Origin: STD2-77 sp964503935
GTDB taxonomy: Bacteria; Patescibacteriota; Minisyncoccia; JAHIHE01; JAGLIN01
DNA length: 15,097 bases
Reading direction: 5' to 3'
NCBI GenBank assembly: GCA_964503935.1
Contig: CAZDCJ010000028.1
Span: 1-15,097, forward strand
The notes under the pieces were generated by a model. That model saw only the letters and a program-made list of their open reading frames with translations. It was not told the DNA's origin and did no database searches. Shown in pieces: positions 13,620-15,097 of the stretch (positions are counted from its first letter, which is position 1; the number at the start of each line of letters is the position of its first letter). A program made the translations under genes and the position numbers.

Positions 13620-15097
13620 ATGGCAAAGATAAAAGAGACATATAGGAATTTGAAACGCAGCCGCGAGATCGTGAGGGTCCTCATGAGGCACGGCCTTGGT
13701 TATATTTTCGACCAGTCACAGGTAGAAAAGTATCTCCGCCTGGGCAGCAGGTTCTTTTCGAGAAAAGCCGGCGAGGCCACACTTGAGAGATTCACTTTCG
13801 AAGAGAGGGTACGGATCGCACTGGAAGAATTGGGACCGACCTTCATCAAGCTGGGTCAGGTGGTAAGCACCCATCCCGATCTGGCGAGTCCGGAACTTAT
13901 CCAGGAACTCAGCAAATTGCAGGACAAGGCTACGCTCCTTCCAGCCGATATCATCAGGCGGCAGATCGAGCGAGATCTGGGGGCACCGGTCGAGGAGCTC
14001 TTTTTATCTTTTAGCGATAAGCCGCTCGCGGCGGCGTCCCTCTCCCAAGTGCACAAGGCGAGACTTCCGAGCGGCGAAATCGTAGCGGTGAAGGTCCAGC
14101 GGCCGGGAATCGCGGCGATTATCGAGAAGGATGTAGGCATCCTTTACGAGCTGGTGGAGCTTCTGGAAGGCAGTTGGTCCAAAGGGAAATCTTACAGCCC
14201 CAAGGAATTCGTGGATGAATTCGCCAGTACTATCCGCGAGGAGCTGGATTTCTCGCTAGAAGCGAAGAATGCGGAAAAATTCGCGTCCAATTTCGAAGGA
14301 GTGCCGACTGTGAAGATTCCCAAAGTCTATCGTGAATTTACGACCGGTAAGATACTGGTGACGGAATTCATTCCGGGAACGAAGATTAGCCGGATAGCAA
14401 GGCTCGAGAAAGAAGGTCTTGATAAGCATGTGATTGCGGGAAATGGGGCGGACATGGCGCTCAAGCAGATATTTGAGGATGGATTCTTTCACGGGGATAT
14501 TCACCCCGGCAACCTGTTCGTCCTGCCCGGCAATGTGATAGCTGTTGTCGATTTCGGCATGGTGGGGCGCATCGACCCGGAGACGATGGATGACCTTGCG
14601 GATGTCCTGATGGCACTTACTGATTCCAACGTGGATAAGATGATCGGTGGAATGGAGAGGATGGATATCATCGGTCTTGATGCTGACAGAAAGAAGATAA
14701 GGCGAGAGATCAATCTCCTCATCAACCGCTATTATGGCCTTGAGCTGCACGAGCTGGAAGTGGGAAAGATCCTGACGGACGTGATGGAAATCATCCGAAA
14801 GAACAATATCCGTGTTCCCAGCGAGTTCGCATTGCTTTTCAAGACGCTCATCACGGCGGAAGGAGTCGCGAGGAGCCTTGATCCGGATTTCAATATGGTG
14901 GAGCATATCCGGCCTTTCGCGGAAGATCTGGTGCGGCGCAAATATTCCCCCCGACGGATTGCCAAAGAAAGTGCCGGGTTCGTAGAAGACTCTTTGAGCG
15001 TAATCAAGAAGATTCCGAATAATCTCGAATGGTTCTTCAAGAGTCTTCGGGCAGGTAAGCTTTATGTCGGCCTGGAACACCGCGGGTTGGAGAAGAT
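13620..15097 (+). CDS. ABC1/AarF/UbiB family atypical protein kinase-like protein, 3' end outside window
   Basis: Read from the ATG at 13620, 492 codons lie in the window and the frame is open at the right edge. Family hallmarks, in order: the KxGQ motif in FIKLGQVVSTHPDL (K77, Q80), the alanine-rich loop that replaces the glycine loop (AAASLSQVHKA, 137-147), the ATP lysine in VAVKVQRPG (K158), the ExD motif EELDF (E208, D210), the catalytic loop FHGDIHPGNLF (290-300) and the metal-binding DFG (D311). UbiB proteins are ATPases needed for ubiquinone synthesis in proteobacteria, and homologues affect lipid transport and quinone biology elsewhere. Many carriers of the family, including CPR bacteria, make no quinone, so the role here is open. 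The usual C-terminal membrane helices would lie beyond the window. It is paired with the phasin-like gene, separated by a hairpin. Confidence 0.93.
   Translation, partial: MAKIKETYRNLKRSREIVRVLMRHGLGYIFDQSQVEKYLRLGSRFFSRKAGEATLERFTFEERVRIALEELGPTFIKLGQVVSTHPDLASPELIQELSKLQDKATLLPADIIRRQIERDLGAPVEELFLSFSDKPLAAASLSQVHKARLPSGEIVAVKVQRPGIAAIIEKDVGILYELVELLEGSWSKGKSYSPKEFVDEFASTIREELDFSLEAKNAEKFASNFEGVPTVKIPKVYREFTTGKILVTEFIPGTKISRIARLEKEGLDKHVIAGNGADMALKQIFEDGFFHGDIHPGNLFVLPGNVIAVVDFGMVGRIDPETMDDLADVLMALTDSNVDKMIGGMERMDIIGLDADRKKIRREINLLINRYYGLELHELEVGKILTDVMEIIRKNNIRVPSEFALLFKTLITAEGVARSLDPDFNMVEHIRPFAEDLVRRKYSPRRIAKESAGFVEDSLSVIKKIPNNLEWFFKSLRAGKLYVGLEHRGLEK

Noticed and set aside
1..15097. CRISPR arrays, tRNAs, insertion sequences, prophage genes
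   Set aside because: No regularly spaced repeats, cloverleaf sequences, transposase or phage-type products were found on reading both strands.

Overview
The window looks like chromosome from a Candidate Phyla Radiation (Patescibacteria / Parcubacteria-type) bacterium. This lineage call is an inference from gene content and style. There is a radical-SAM/GNAT Elp3 of the stand-alone kind, a membrane-anchored Clp-type AAA+ protein, an orphan LysW-like zinc peptide, a phasin-like protein next to an ABC1/UbiB kinase, tight gene packing, and mostly weak or absent Shine-Dalgarno sequences. No phage, transposase, CRISPR or tRNA was seen.

Layout. (1) Positions 1-776, minus strand: 5' two-thirds of elp3, cut by the window edge. 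(2) 803-8155, plus strand: a long probable operon behind an extended -10 promoter. It holds a small membrane protein, the membrane-anchored Clp ATPase, a 46-residue protein, a membrane-tethered cyclophilin, an aromatic-amino-acid-type permease, a VanZ-like protein, MraY, and a small unknown with an N-terminal LYHG motif. (3) 8156-8421: no convincing protein gene, but a densely paired stretch that looks like a structured RNA on the plus strand, followed by a good promoter. (4) 8422-10915: a D-aminoacylase-family amidohydrolase and an NlpC/P60 peptidase, probably one transcript. (5) 10916-11340: a region that looks empty but carries two tiny minus-strand genes for single-pass membrane peptides. 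Each has a strong Shine-Dalgarno and its own terminator, and the two share a 19-bp tail. (6) 11418-12884: murD with its own promoter, ending at a bidirectional terminator. (7) 12955-13107, minus strand: a 50-residue LysW-like zinc protein. (8) 13108-13226: back-to-back divergent promoters. (9) 13227 to the end, plus strand: phasin-like protein, a hairpin, then a UbiB/ABC1 kinase cut by the right edge.

Common theme: cell envelope. MraY and MurD are peptidoglycan precursor enzymes. The NlpC/P60 enzyme and the D-aminoacylase relative could act on peptidoglycan peptides or D-amino acids. The Clp protein, cyclophilin, VanZ, permease and two micro-peptides are membrane proteins or membrane-anchored. 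The Clp protein is the most unusual large gene: its first AAA module has degenerate Walker motifs, and both usual pore-loop motifs are missing.
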